DNA of 64,000 bases, taken from Brenneria izadpanahii. Its GTDB lineage: Bacteria > Pseudomonadota > Gammaproteobacteria > Enterobacterales > Enterobacteriaceae. Numbering within the stretch: the first letter of the stretch is position 1; every line of letters starts with the position of its first letter. The stretch spans positions 1,984,001-2,048,000 of the forward strand of contig NZ_CP050854.1 in the NCBI RefSeq assembly GCF_017569925.1, written 5' to 3'. A program made the translations under genes and the position numbers. Shown one piece after another: positions 38,410 through 46,867 of the stretch. Under the pieces are notes generated by a model, which was given only the letters and a program-made list of their open reading frames with translations, made no database searches and was not told the origin of the DNA.

Positions 38410-39078
38410 TCAGTTCCGGCGTTCAAACGCCAGCGCGCGCCGCTCAATCAGCCGCATCAGCAAAGTCAGCAATCCATTGACGCAAAGATAGATAATTCCC
38501 GCCGCGCCGAAAACCATCACGTCGTACGTGCGGCCATACATCAACTGGCTGTACCCCATGACTTCCATCAGGGTGATGGTATAAGCCAGCGAGGTGCTTT
38601 TGAAAACCAGTACGACTTCATTTGAATAGGATGAGAGCGCGCGTTTAAGCGCAAACGGCAGCAGGATATACAGCGTTTGCTTGCGCGACATGCCCAGCGC
38701 CGCGCAGGATTGCCACTGTCCGTCGGGGATGGCTCTTATCGCCCCATAGAATAGCTGCGTGGTGTAGGCGGCGCTATTGAGAGCCAGTGCGATCATGGCG
38801 CAAAGCCATGGCTGAGACAGCAAATGCCATAACCACGGAATTTGCTGGATGGAACTGAACTGGCCGGGACCATAGTAGATCAGGAAGATCTGCACCAACA
38901 GCGGGGTTCCGGTAAATAGCGTGATGTAGCCTTTCGCCAGGGAAGATATCAGCGGAACTTTCAGCGTCAGAACTATCGTCAGCAGCAGCGACAGCGCCAG
39001 CGCGACGATAATCGCCGCCGCGGTGAGCGTCAGACTGGTATGCAGGCCTTTGAGTAGCTCAGGTAAATAAGCGAGCAT
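38410..39078 (-). CDS. artM: Arginine ABC transporter permease ArtM
   Basis: 222 aa, five membrane segments; the amino-acid permease (HisM) loop SCAALGMSRKQTLYILLPFA (about residues 124-143) contacts ArtP. It overlaps artQ by one base (TGATG-type junction). Channel subunit with ArtQ. Confidence 0.94.
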   Translation of the reverse strand: MLAYLPELLKGLHTSLTLTAAAIIVALALSLLLTIVLTLKVPLISSLAKGYITLFTGTPLLVQIFLIYYGPGQFSSIQQIPWLWHLLSQPWLCAMIALALNSAAYTTQLFYGAIRAIPDGQWQSCAALGMSRKQTLYILLPFALKRALSSYSNEVVLVFKSTSLAYTITLMEVMGYSQLMYGRTYDVMVFGAAGIIYLCVNGLLTLLMRLIERRALAFERRN

Positions 39079-39794
39079 CAGGAAGGCCTCCGTTCAAAAC
39101 GCGTGGTTCTCAGCTCAATGCGTTTGAGCACGTACTGACTCAGCAGCGTGATGACTAAATAGATAGCCGCGGCAATCACATACCAGGTAAAAGGCTCCTG
39201 GGTTCGCGTGGCGATGCTTTTCGTTTGCAGCATCAGGTCATTTACGCTGATCAGAGAAACCAATGCGGTATCTTTCAGCAGTACCAGCCATTGATTACCC
39301 AATCCGGGCAGGGCGTGACGCCACATTTGCGGCATAATCAGGCGGATGAAAATAGCCGATTTGGTTAATCCCAGTGCCTGGCCGGATTCCCATTGCCCTT
39401 GCGGCACGGCTTTCAGCGCGCCGCGCAGCGTTTGAGAAGCATAGGCGGCATACAGCAGCGCCAGCGCGATGACGCCGCACAAAAAAGGGCTGACTTCGAA
39501 CGTCTCGATATTTAATTTTACCGGGATCGCCACCAGATACAGATTCAAGGTGAAGCCATCCGCCAGCATCAGCAGTAGCTGAGAAGAGCCGAAATAGATA
39601 AACAGCACCACCAGAATTTCCGGCAGGCCGCGCAATATCGTCACCAGCGCTGTCCCACACCAGCCGACTACTTTCCACCGGGATGTTTCCCAGACGGCGA
39701 ATAGCATGGCGAGTATCAGCCCAAGCACCAGCGCAGAAATAGCAAGGCCGACGGTCATCCCGGCGGCGCTTGCGATAGGGTGAAATTCAATCAT
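39078..39794 (-). CDS. artQ: Arginine ABC transporter permease ArtQ
   Basis: 238 aa, five membrane segments; loop [20 protein letters not shown] (about residues 138-157) and [22 protein letters not shown] typical of ArtQ/HisQ. Between artI and artM in the artPIQM operon. Confidence 0.94.
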   Translation of the reverse strand: MIEFHPIASAAGMTVGLAISALVLGLILAMLFAVWETSRWKVVGWCGTALVTILRGLPEILVVLFIYFGSSQLLLMLADGFTLNLYLVAIPVKLNIETFEVSPFLCGVIALALLYAAYASQTLRGALKAVPQGQWESGQALGLTKSAIFIRLIMPQMWRHALPGLGNQWLVLLKDTALVSLISVNDLMLQTKSIATRTQEPFTWYVIAAAIYLVITLLSQYVLKRIELRTTRFERRPS

Positions 39795-39805
39795 TGAGCG
39801 TCAGA

Positions 39806-40537
39806 TTACTGCTGAAACCATTTTTGGTAGATGGTCTGATAAGTCCCATCCTGTTTGATTTTGCCGAGTGCGTCGTTGAATTTTTTCAACAATTCATCGT
39901 TATTCTGGCGAACCGCGATCCCCAGGCCGACGCCGAAATAGTCTTTGTCAGTCACGTTTTGACCAACGGAAGTCAGGCCGTCGTTCTGTTTCAGCCACTC
40001 ATTGACCACGGCGGTATCGCCGAATACCGCGTCCAGACGGCCATTTTTCAGGTCCAGAACCGCATTTTGATAGCTATCGTAAGGCACGGTGGTAATGTCG
40101 CTGTGCTTATCCATCAGATATTTCTGGTGGGTGGTGCCGTTTTGTACGCCAACCCGTTTTCCTTTCAGTGCGGCGACATCGGCGACTTTACCTTTCTGGG
40201 CAATGAATAGCGCGGAGTTGTCGTAGTATGGCTGGGTAAACGCCACCTGCTGCTGCCGTTCCGGCGTGATATCCATCCCGGCGATAACGGCGTCAAAGCG
40301 GCGGAATTTCAGGCCGGGGATCAGGCTGTCGAACGCCTGATTGCTGAATGTGCAGGTAGCCTGCATTTCTTTGCACAGCGCGTTAGCCAAATCGATGTCA
40401 AAGCCCTGGATATTATTGCCGGCATCGACGAATTCGAACGGAGGGTAAGAGGCTTCGGTAGCGAAACGGATATTGTCTGCGGCACTGGCAGAAATGCTGA
40501 CGCCAGCGAATAAAGCTGCAACGATCAATTTTTTCAT
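39806..40537 (-). CDS. artI: Arginine-transport periplasmic binding protein ArtI
   Basis: 243 aa. Signal peptide to about residue 19 (GVSISASAADN), then a family 3 solute-binding domain nearly parallel to ArtJ (YPPFEFVDAGNNIQGFD, RRFDAVIAGMDITPERQQQ). The ATG at 40537 is used; an upstream start at 40561 would overlap artP. Second gene of artPIQM. Confidence 0.93.
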   Translation of the reverse strand: MKKLIVAALFAGVSISASAADNIRFATEASYPPFEFVDAGNNIQGFDIDLANALCKEMQATCTFSNQAFDSLIPGLKFRRFDAVIAGMDITPERQQQVAFTQPYYDNSALFIAQKGKVADVAALKGKRVGVQNGTTHQKYLMDKHSDITTVPYDSYQNAVLDLKNGRLDAVFGDTAVVNEWLKQNDGLTSVGQNVTDKDYFGVGLGIAVRQNNDELLKKFNDALGKIKQDGTYQTIYQKWFQQ

Positions 40538-40557
40538 CGTGATCTTCCTGATATTAA

Positions 40558-41286
40558 TCAATGTGATAAATAGCTGGCAAACTCTTTGGTCTGGGGTTGG
40601 GCAAAATGACTGGCGTCCCCTTGCTCCACGATATGTCCATTTTCCATATACACCACTCTGCTGGCCGTTTTCCGGGCAAACTCAACCTCATGGGTCACAA
40701 TCACCTGAGTAATGCCGGTTTGCGTCAACTCCTGGATGATGCCCACCACCTGAGCGGTAATTTCAGGGTCCAGCGCCGCGGTCGGTTCATCGAACAGCAA
40801 CACCTGGGGTTCCATCATTAACGCACGGGCAATGGCGACGCGCTGTTGCTGACCGCCGGAAAGGTGAAGAGGATAACGATCGGCGAAATCATTCAGACGC
40901 AAGCGGGTCAGCAGCTTCCCGGCGCGTTCTCGGGCCTGACTTTTCCCCAGACCGAGTACGCGGCAGGGCGCTTCAATCAGGTTTTGCGTAACCGTCAGAT
41001 GGGGCCAGAGATTATATTGCTGAAAAACCATCCCCACATTTTGCCGTAATTCACGAATAGCGTTGTCGGCGGGGGCATGGTTGAAATTAAATTGATTGCC
41101 GGCGATGGCCAGGGTGCCGGAGCGCGGCATTTCCAATAGATTCAGGACGCGTAACAGAGAACTCTTCCCGGCACCGCTGGGCCCAAGCAAAACCAGCGTT
41201 TCGCCCGCAGGACAGTTGAGTGAAATATCGAACAACGCCTGATGTGCGCCATAAAAACAGTTAATGCCGTTTAGTTGAATACTCAT
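40558..41286 (-). CDS. artP: Arginine ABC transporter ATP-binding protein
   Basis: 242 aa, the E. coli length, beginning [20 protein letters not shown]. Walker [10 protein letters not shown] (about residue 36), signature [15 protein letters not shown], Walker [15 protein letters not shown]. The frame stays open to 41400 but the extra part is not conserved. It is first in artPIQM. In E. coli ArgR represses this promoter; I could not define a convincing ARG box by eye. Confidence 0.95.
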   Translation of the reverse strand: MSIQLNGINCFYGAHQALFDISLNCPAGETLVLLGPSGAGKSSLLRVLNLLEMPRSGTLAIAGNQFNFNHAPADNAIRELRQNVGMVFQQYNLWPHLTVTQNLIEAPCRVLGLGKSQARERAGKLLTRLRLNDFADRYPLHLSGGQQQRVAIARALMMEPQVLLFDEPTAALDPEITAQVVGIIQELTQTGITQVIVTHEVEFARKTASRVVYMENGHIVEQGDASHFAQPQTKEFASYLSH

Positions 41287-41661
41287 GCGTAAGAATTGAA
41301 TAGCCATTGATGCCGCGAATGTTAACGTCGGCAGAATACTTATGCAATCATAGTAGGGTAAAATTTGCCGATAAGCGATTTTTTGTTTAAAAAATAGCAC
41401 AAAATACTGGGTTGTCGGCAGATGGGCAGGTAGGCTTGATGATGATGGAAATTATTCTGATATATAATTTTCTTATGCAATAGGCGACGGCGCAATTCAA
41501 CTGGTTATCGAGCGCCGTCGATTTTGCTGTCTCATGGTTTAACATCATTATGTTATGACGCGGATTATTTCTATTTTGCTACCGCCGGTTTTGATACGGC
41601 GCTTGCCGTCTGAGAGCGCGGTGATATAGGGTGTTACGTATTCAACAGTAAGGAATTTATG
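41287..41661. other. artP-ybjQ divergent intergenic region with a hairpin
   Basis: 375 bases holding the artP and ybjQ promoters. A perfect 9-bp inverted repeat CGACGGCGC / GCGCCGTCG (41485-41493 with 41512-41520) with an 18-base loop is followed by ATTTTG. E. coli ybjP, expected here, is absent. No coding potential seen. Confidence 0.5.
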
Positions 41662-41985
41662 ATGCATTTATCCACCACGCCGGGCTTGGAAGGTTTTACC
41701 ATCACGGAATATTGCGGTGTCGTGACCGGAGAAGCGATCCTCGGAGCCAATATTTTCCGCGATTTTTTTGCCGGTATCCGCGACATTGTGGGCGGCCGCT
41801 CCGGGGCTTATGAAAAAGAGTTGCGTAAGGCAAGAAAGATTGCGTTTAAAGAGCTACAGGAACAGGCGGAGGAGTTGGGCGCCAATGCCGTTGTCGGGAT
41901 CGATATTGATTACGAAACCGTAGGCAAGGACAGCAGTATGCTGATGGTGTCAATCAGCGGGACCGCCGTGAAAGTCAGCCGTTAA
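41662..41985 (+). CDS. ybjQ: YbjQ family protein (UPF0145)
   Basis: 107 aa, the length of E. coli YbjQ, with the highly conserved [20 protein letters not shown] and [18 protein letters not shown]. The family forms pentameric rings related to secondary-transport or heavy-metal-binding folds; function unknown. Of two adjacent ATGs (41659, 41662) the second has the better spacing from AGGA. Confidence 0.93.
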   Translation: MHLSTTPGLEGFTITEYCGVVTGEAILGANIFRDFFAGIRDIVGGRSGAYEKELRKARKIAFKELQEQAEELGANAVVGIDIDYETVGKDSSMLMVSISGTAVKVSR

Positions 41986-42032
41986 TCATTGATCAATCAC
42001 TTCAAACAGGAATTGGCGGCAATGGGAATAGC

Positions 42033-42866
42033 ATGACCAGATTCATCATTATCCTGATGTCGCTCTTGTTGACCGGCTGCCGCTCGGCCTCTTTGCTGGA
42101 AGATGGCGGTAGCTATTACGTTGATTCGGCGCATCGGGCGCAGGCTCAGGAGTCGCGGATTCGTTTCCTGGTGATCCACTACACGGCGGAAGATTTTTCT
42201 ACCTCGCTCAGCACGCTGACGGACGAACACGTCAGCGCCCATTATCTCATTGCTGAATATCCGCCGCTTGAGTGGGATAAGCCGGTGGTATGGCGACTGG
42301 TGCCCGAATCGCAGGCGGCGTGGCACGCCGGGGCCAGCAGTTGGCGCGGATTTACGCGTCTTAATAACTCATCGATTGGCATCGAACTTGAGAACCCCGG
42401 CTATCGGCGTACGCTGCTTGGCGTAAAATGGGTGCCGTTTCCCCCATCTCAGATAGCGGTATTGACCGATCTTGCCCGAAATATCGTTGAGCGTTATCAA
42501 ATCGCCCCGCAAAACGTGGTGGCTCACAGCGATATTGCCCCGCAACGTAAGCAGGATCCCGGCCCGTTGTTCCCCTGGGAACGGTTGGCTCAGGCTGGCG
42601 TCGGCGCCTGGCCGGATGCGTCGCGAGTGGCGTTCTACCTAGGCGCGCGCGATCCGGCTCAGCCGGTTAATATGGCGCGTCTGCTGGATAAACTGGCGCG
42701 TTATGGCTATGCGGCTCCCCCAAATCTGACCGAACGCCAGAAGCGACGGGTCATCTCCGCGTTCCAGATGCATTTCCGGCCCCTGGATTACCGGGGAAAT
42801 GCGGATGCGCAGACGGAAGCTATTGCGGACGCGCTGCTTGAGAAATACGGCGCATCCGGCGCTTAA
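42033..42866 (+). CDS. amiD: N-acetylmuramoyl-L-alanine amidase AmiD (lipoprotein)
   Basis: 277 aa. A lipoprotein signal ends LLLTGC (Cys16). The following Ser should send it to the outer membrane. The Amidase_2 domain has zinc ligands in LVIHYTAED (His about 50) and VVAHSDIAPQRKQDPG (His and Asp), and a C-terminal peptidoglycan-binding domain lies after about residue 200 (LARYGYAAPPN). It cleaves the amide bond between MurNAc or anhydro-MurNAc and L-Ala during wall turnover. It follows ybjQ closely, as in E. coli. Confidence 0.94.
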   Translation: MTRFIIILMSLLLTGCRSASLLEDGGSYYVDSAHRAQAQESRIRFLVIHYTAEDFSTSLSTLTDEHVSAHYLIAEYPPLEWDKPVVWRLVPESQAAWHAGASSWRGFTRLNNSSIGIELENPGYRRTLLGVKWVPFPPSQIAVLTDLARNIVERYQIAPQNVVAHSDIAPQRKQDPGPLFPWERLAQAGVGAWPDASRVAFYLGARDPAQPVNMARLLDKLARYGYAAPPNLTERQKRRVISAFQMHFRPLDYRGNADAQTEAIADALLEKYGASGA

Positions 42867-42915
42867 CTCAGGGTAATAAAAATACGCTTTACCGCTAGAG
42901 GAAGCGCAGCCAGTG

Positions 42916-43815
42916 TTATGAAGAAAATAGCGCCATCAGGATCGGGGCCGCAAGGCTCAGCAGGAAGCCATGCACAATCGCCGCCGGCACCATATCCACG
43001 CCCGCGCTGCGCTGTAGCACCGGTAGGGTGAAATCCATCGATGTGGCGCCGCACAGCCCTAACGCGCAGGAGCGGTTACGCTGAATCAGCACGGGGATCA
43101 GCATAATAGCCAGCAGTTCGCGGAGCAGATCGTTAAAAAAGGCCGCGCTGCCGATGACCGGTCCAAAGGCGTCGGTCAACAGGATGCCGGACAGCGAGTA
43201 CCAGCCATAGCCGGAAGCCATCGCCAGTCCGGTTTTCAATGGTAAATCAAGCGTCCAGGCTGCGAGCAGTCCGCCAACCAGCGCGCTGCCGGCGACGACC
43301 AGCGCGATCGTCATCCCGCGGCGATTCAGGACAATCTGGCGCAGCGTCATGCCGCTGTTGCGTAACTGTACGCCCACCAGAAATAGCAGCAGTATCAGCG
43401 CGTATTCGCTGCCTTGACTGGCATAAATCAGGCCGGACCACTGGGTTAATCCCAGTAAAAAACCGCCGAATACCACGCCGCATAGCTTGAGCGAATCCAG
43501 GAGCATTCGCAGCCGGGAGGGGAGAGCCTCCTGTTCATAGGCGCCACGCCAGGCATGACGTTTTTCCAATAACCATAGCGCTGCGATATTCACCGTGATA
43601 ATGCAGATGGCGCAGATGATGGTATAGCGAAATATCAGCAACAGATTACTGCCGAGATTATCCAGAAACGCCAGACTGATCCCCATTAAAAACAGAATGA
43701 TATAGACCATCCAGCTCAGTACGTGATTAATTGACCGTAATATTTTAGGCGAGCGAAGCGGCACCAGATAGCCAAAGATGAGCGGCAGTAAAATGATTAA
43801 TAATCCCGAGTACAT
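42916..43815 (-). CDS. lysO: Lysine exporter LysO (YbjE)
   Basis: 299 aa, eight or more membrane helices, with LILLLFLVGVQLRNSGMTLRQ, ASGYGWYSLSGILLTDAFGPV and GATSMDFTLPVLQR matching E. coli LysO, which exports L-lysine and its toxic analogue thialysine. The ATG at 43815 is preferred over a GTG one codon earlier. E. coli LysO is controlled by ArgP. The 170 bases between lysO and the divergent ybjD hold both promoters. Confidence 0.94.
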   Translation of the reverse strand: MYSGLLIILLPLIFGYLVPLRSPKILRSINHVLSWMVYIILFLMGISLAFLDNLGSNLLLIFRYTIICAICIITVNIAALWLLEKRHAWRGAYEQEALPSRLRMLLDSLKLCGVVFGGFLLGLTQWSGLIYASQGSEYALILLLFLVGVQLRNSGMTLRQIVLNRRGMTIALVVAGSALVGGLLAAWTLDLPLKTGLAMASGYGWYSLSGILLTDAFGPVIGSAAFFNDLLRELLAIMLIPVLIQRNRSCALGLCGATSMDFTLPVLQRSAGVDMVPAAIVHGFLLSLAAPILMALFSS

Positions 43816-43988
43816 CACAGAATTGTCGTCCTTAGCGATAAAAGCCGGCGGCGGGGGGAGAAAATGACATAATCTATTAAATTTAAAAAAATTATCACGT
43901 TGCGCAAAGTATCGCTTGGCGGCATAACTTATGCAACCGGCTGTTTTGTTATTATGTCCATATCAGCGGGACGAAAAAGGAGACGCGG

Positions 43989-45653
43989 ATGTATCTGGAA
44001 AACGTCGAGGTTGTGGGATTCCGGGGAATTAATCGTCTGTCACTGATGCTGGATGATAACACCGTGCTGATCGGCGAAAACGCCTGGGGCAAGTCAAGCC
44101 TGCTCGATGTCCTATCTTTACTGTTATCGCCGACATTGCCGCTCTATCATTTTGACTTACAGGATTTTCATTTTACGCCGGGCGATGAAACCAGCCGCGA
44201 GCGCCATCTGCAAGTGATCTTCACGTTTTGTGAAACGGCTCCCGGCCACCATTTTGCGCCGCGCTATCGCTCGCTTGAGCGCGTATGGGTGGAGGGAACG
44301 GCGTCGTTGCACCGGATTTTTTACCGGTTGGAGGGGGAAGTCGATGAGAGCCAGGCGGTGTTTACCTGGAGAAGTTTTCTTGATGCCCAGGGGCATCCCA
44401 TCCCTTTAAAAAATATCGACGAACTTGCGCGTGAAGTCATTCGTCTGCATCCGGTGCTGCGGCTGCGGGATGCCCGATTTATGCGGCATTTACGCTCAGG
44501 CGCGTTGGATGCCACCGTTGAAAACAGCAATGAGCAACTGGCGCGCCAGTTTGAAAAGTTGATGTTCGAGCTGGCTCAAAACCCGCAAAAGCTGAGCGAT
44601 AAAGATCTACGGCAAGGATTGGCGGCGATGCGCCAATTGCTTGAGCACTATTTTTCAGAGCAGAACGCCGTTCTGCGTGAACGGCGCAATCATAAGAACT
44701 CCCGGTCCCACAATGGCAAGTCTTGGCGCGCCTTGGACAATATCAACCGTTTGATTGCCGGCCCGAACAGCCGTAGCCGGCGCATTATCCTATTGGGGCT
44801 GTTTTCTACGCTTCTGCAGGCTAAAGGTTCGGTGGCGCTGGATCCTCATGCGCGTCCATTGCTGTTGATCGAAGATCCGGAAACGAGGCTGCATCCCATT
44901 ATGCTGTCTGTGGCATGGGGACTTCTGACGCAACTGCCGTTGCAGAAAATCACCACCACTAATTCTGGCGAGCTGTTATCGCTGGTGCCGATGGAGCAGG
45001 TTTGCCGCCTGGTTCGCGAATCATCACGCGTTGCGACCTATCGCATCGGACGGCAAGGGATGAATGCGGAAGACAGCCGGCGTATTGCTTTCCATATCCG
45101 CTTCAATCGTCCTTCGGCGTTGTTTGCCCGCTGTTGGCTGCTGGTGGAAGGGGAAACGGAAGTCTGGATGCTGAGTGAATTGGCGCGTCAGTGTGGGCAC
45201 CATTTTGAGGCCGAGGGCGTCAAGGTTATTGAGTTCGCCCAGTCAGGGCTGCGGCCGCTGCTGAAATTCGCTCAACGGATGGGAATTGAGTGGCATGTGC
45301 TGGTCGATGGCGACGACGCAGGAAAAAAATACGCGGCAATGGCGCAGAGTCTGTTAGCGCCGCAGGGAGAAAGGGAACGGGATCACCTGACGGTTTTACC
45401 GGCTCTGGATATGGAACATTACATGTATCGCGCGGGGTTCGGGCATGTTTATCACCGGGTGGCGCAGTTGCCTGAGAAGGTGCCGCTATCTATGCATAAA
45501 ATCATCGTTAAAGCGATACACCGCTCGTCGAAACCAGATTTGGCCATTGAAGTGGCGATGGAAGCCGCGGCAATGGGGAGCGAATCTATTCCACCGTTAA
45601 TCCGCGGTATGTTTTCCCGGGTTTTATGGCTGGCCCGCGGGCGCGCCGATTAG
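43989..45653 (+). CDS. ybjD: OLD-family ATP-dependent endonuclease-like protein YbjD
   Basis: 554 aa. N-terminal ABC-type ATPase with Walker A IGENAWGKSSLLD (about residue 28) and later LLIEDPETRLHP, then a C-terminal TOPRIM nuclease domain (LLVEGETEVWML about residue 378; VLVDGDDAGKKYAAM about residue 437). This is the architecture of overcoming-lysogenization-defect (OLD) nucleases. E. coli YbjD is similar in length (552 aa) and its role is not settled; relatives act in DNA repair or phage defence. Single gene, sharing a terminator with the convergent cspD. Confidence 0.92.
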   Translation: MYLENVEVVGFRGINRLSLMLDDNTVLIGENAWGKSSLLDVLSLLLSPTLPLYHFDLQDFHFTPGDETSRERHLQVIFTFCETAPGHHFAPRYRSLERVWVEGTASLHRIFYRLEGEVDESQAVFTWRSFLDAQGHPIPLKNIDELAREVIRLHPVLRLRDARFMRHLRSGALDATVENSNEQLARQFEKLMFELAQNPQKLSDKDLRQGLAAMRQLLEHYFSEQNAVLRERRNHKNSRSHNGKSWRALDNINRLIAGPNSRSRRIILLGLFSTLLQAKGSVALDPHARPLLLIEDPETRLHPIMLSVAWGLLTQLPLQKITTTNSGELLSLVPMEQVCRLVRESSRVATYRIGRQGMNAEDSRRIAFHIRFNRPSALFARCWLLVEGETEVWMLSELARQCGHHFEAEGVKVIEFAQSGLRPLLKFAQRMGIEWHVLVDGDDAGKKYAAMAQSLLAPQGERERDHLTVLPALDMEHYMYRAGFGHVYHRVAQLPEKVPLSMHKIIVKAIHRSSKPDLAIEVAMEAAAMGSESIPPLIRGMFSRVLWLARGRAD

Positions 45654-45864
45654 CCGCATTCCCTGCGCCAGCGCCGAGTTTTATCATTCCATGCGTAATA
45701 TATGCCCTTAGCCATGCGGTTCGGTTTGTTCGTATGTACTAAGATCTTCAGAGGGAGAACGCATTTGGCGGCGGCGCGGTGAACGATAATTTTGTGTCGA
45801 CGCTTGATTTATTTTTCAGCGCCCCCAAATTGTTATACAAAGGTTATCAGAGCCGGAAAAATAA

Positions 45865-45892
45865 AATGCCGGTCGGTAAGACCAGCATTTTT
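45865..45892. terminator. Bidirectional terminator between ybjD and cspD
   Basis: 10-bp stem with one mismatch (45865-45874 with 45880-45889), 5-base loop; T-run TTTTT on the plus side and TTTATTTTT on the minus side. Confidence 0.8.
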
Positions 45893-45948
45893 CCGTATTA
45901 CCAATGTAGGGGGTAAGAGGTTTTGGAGCAAAGAACGGGCAGTACGTG

Positions 45949-46173
45949 TCAGGCAACGGTTTCTTCGCTGACCAACGGCACGATCAGACTTGCATGATTC
46001 CCCTTTGGTCCTTGGTGAACATCAAATCTGACAACCTGTCCAGCCTTAAGCGTTCGGTATCCGTCCATTTGAATCGTTGAGTAGTGAACGAAGATATCTT
46101 CACCGCCCCCTTCAGGACAGATGAAACCAAAACCTTTGGCGTTATTGAACCATTTAACAGTACCTGTCTCCAT
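45949..46173 (-). CDS. cspD: Cold-shock-like protein CspD
   Basis: 74 aa cold-shock domain with RNP1 KGFGFI and RNP2-like DIFVHYSTI, and an acidic-poor C-terminal tail ending SEETVA as in E. coli CspD. CspD is not cold-induced; it accumulates in stationary phase and inhibits DNA replication by binding single-stranded DNA. Divergent from clpS, as in E. coli. Confidence 0.95.
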   Translation of the reverse strand: METGTVKWFNNAKGFGFICPEGGGEDIFVHYSTIQMDGYRTLKAGQVVRFDVHQGPKGNHASLIVPLVSEETVA

Positions 46174-46517
46174 GCTGACATCCTTCGCAAGAGTATTTTT
46201 ATATAAGTAAGGTGAGGTTATTTGGTTAAGATGAATATGAATTGGTTAAAACCTCATCAATTCAACATTACACTTTAGTGAATTCGATCCCGGCGTCAAG
46301 CGATCCACATTCATGGTTTGGGCCAGTTTGTCAAAATTTGATATAGGTAACGCTATTGGCGGCTTTCGTTCAGCGTTGCGTAGTAAATACGAGGGATAAG
46401 GAACGGTGAGTCCCGCTTTCGGGCAATGATTTCGGCCGTCGGATGGAAAAATAAAAAGCAGACGTGGTACTGTTAATACCATTCAGTACGATCATATTCA
46501 GATGACGTGGATAGACA
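46174..46517. other. cspD-clpS divergent regulatory region
   Basis: 344 bases with the promoters of cspD and clpS. A 78-codon minus-strand open stretch at 46246-46482 has no family resemblance and is taken as chance. The macAB genes that E. coli has between ybjD and cspD are absent. Confidence 0.5.
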
Positions 46518-46838
46518 ATGGGAAACAACAATACGTGGACACAATCAGAGAACCTGACTGCAGATCAACACAAAGAGAAACTGCAACCACCATCAATGTA
46601 TAAAGTGTTGTTGAACAACGATGATTACACGCCGATGGAATTTGTTATTGACGTTCTGCAAAAGTTCTTTTCTTATGATATTGAACGTGCAACGCAACTG
46701 ATGTTGACAGTTCATTATCAGGGAAAGGCGATCTGTGGTGTATTCAGCGCTGAAGTGGCTGAGACCAAAGTTGTACAAGTAAATCGTTATGCCAGAGAAA
46801 ATGAGCACCCGTTGCTCTGCACGCTGGAAAAAGCCTGA
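46518..46838 (+). CDS. clpS: ATP-dependent Clp protease adaptor ClpS
   Basis: 106 aa. After a flexible N-terminus of about 25 residues comes the adaptor core [20 protein letters not shown], then [20 protein letters not shown]. It binds N-end-rule substrates (bulky hydrophobic N-termini such as those made by Aat) in the pocket around the DDYTPMEFV segment and hands them to ClpA. clpA follows 29 bases after the stop. Confidence 0.97.
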   Translation: MGNNNTWTQSENLTADQHKEKLQPPSMYKVLLNNDDYTPMEFVIDVLQKFFSYDIERATQLMLTVHYQGKAICGVFSAEVAETKVVQVNRYARENEHPLLCTLEKA

Positions 46839-46867
46839 AGTCAGGCAATTTATTGGGGGAGGTGCCT

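Noticed and set aside
46246..46482. A 78-codon open frame between cspD and clpS
   Set aside because: No recognisable family, no convincing ribosome site, and it occupies a known divergent promoter region.
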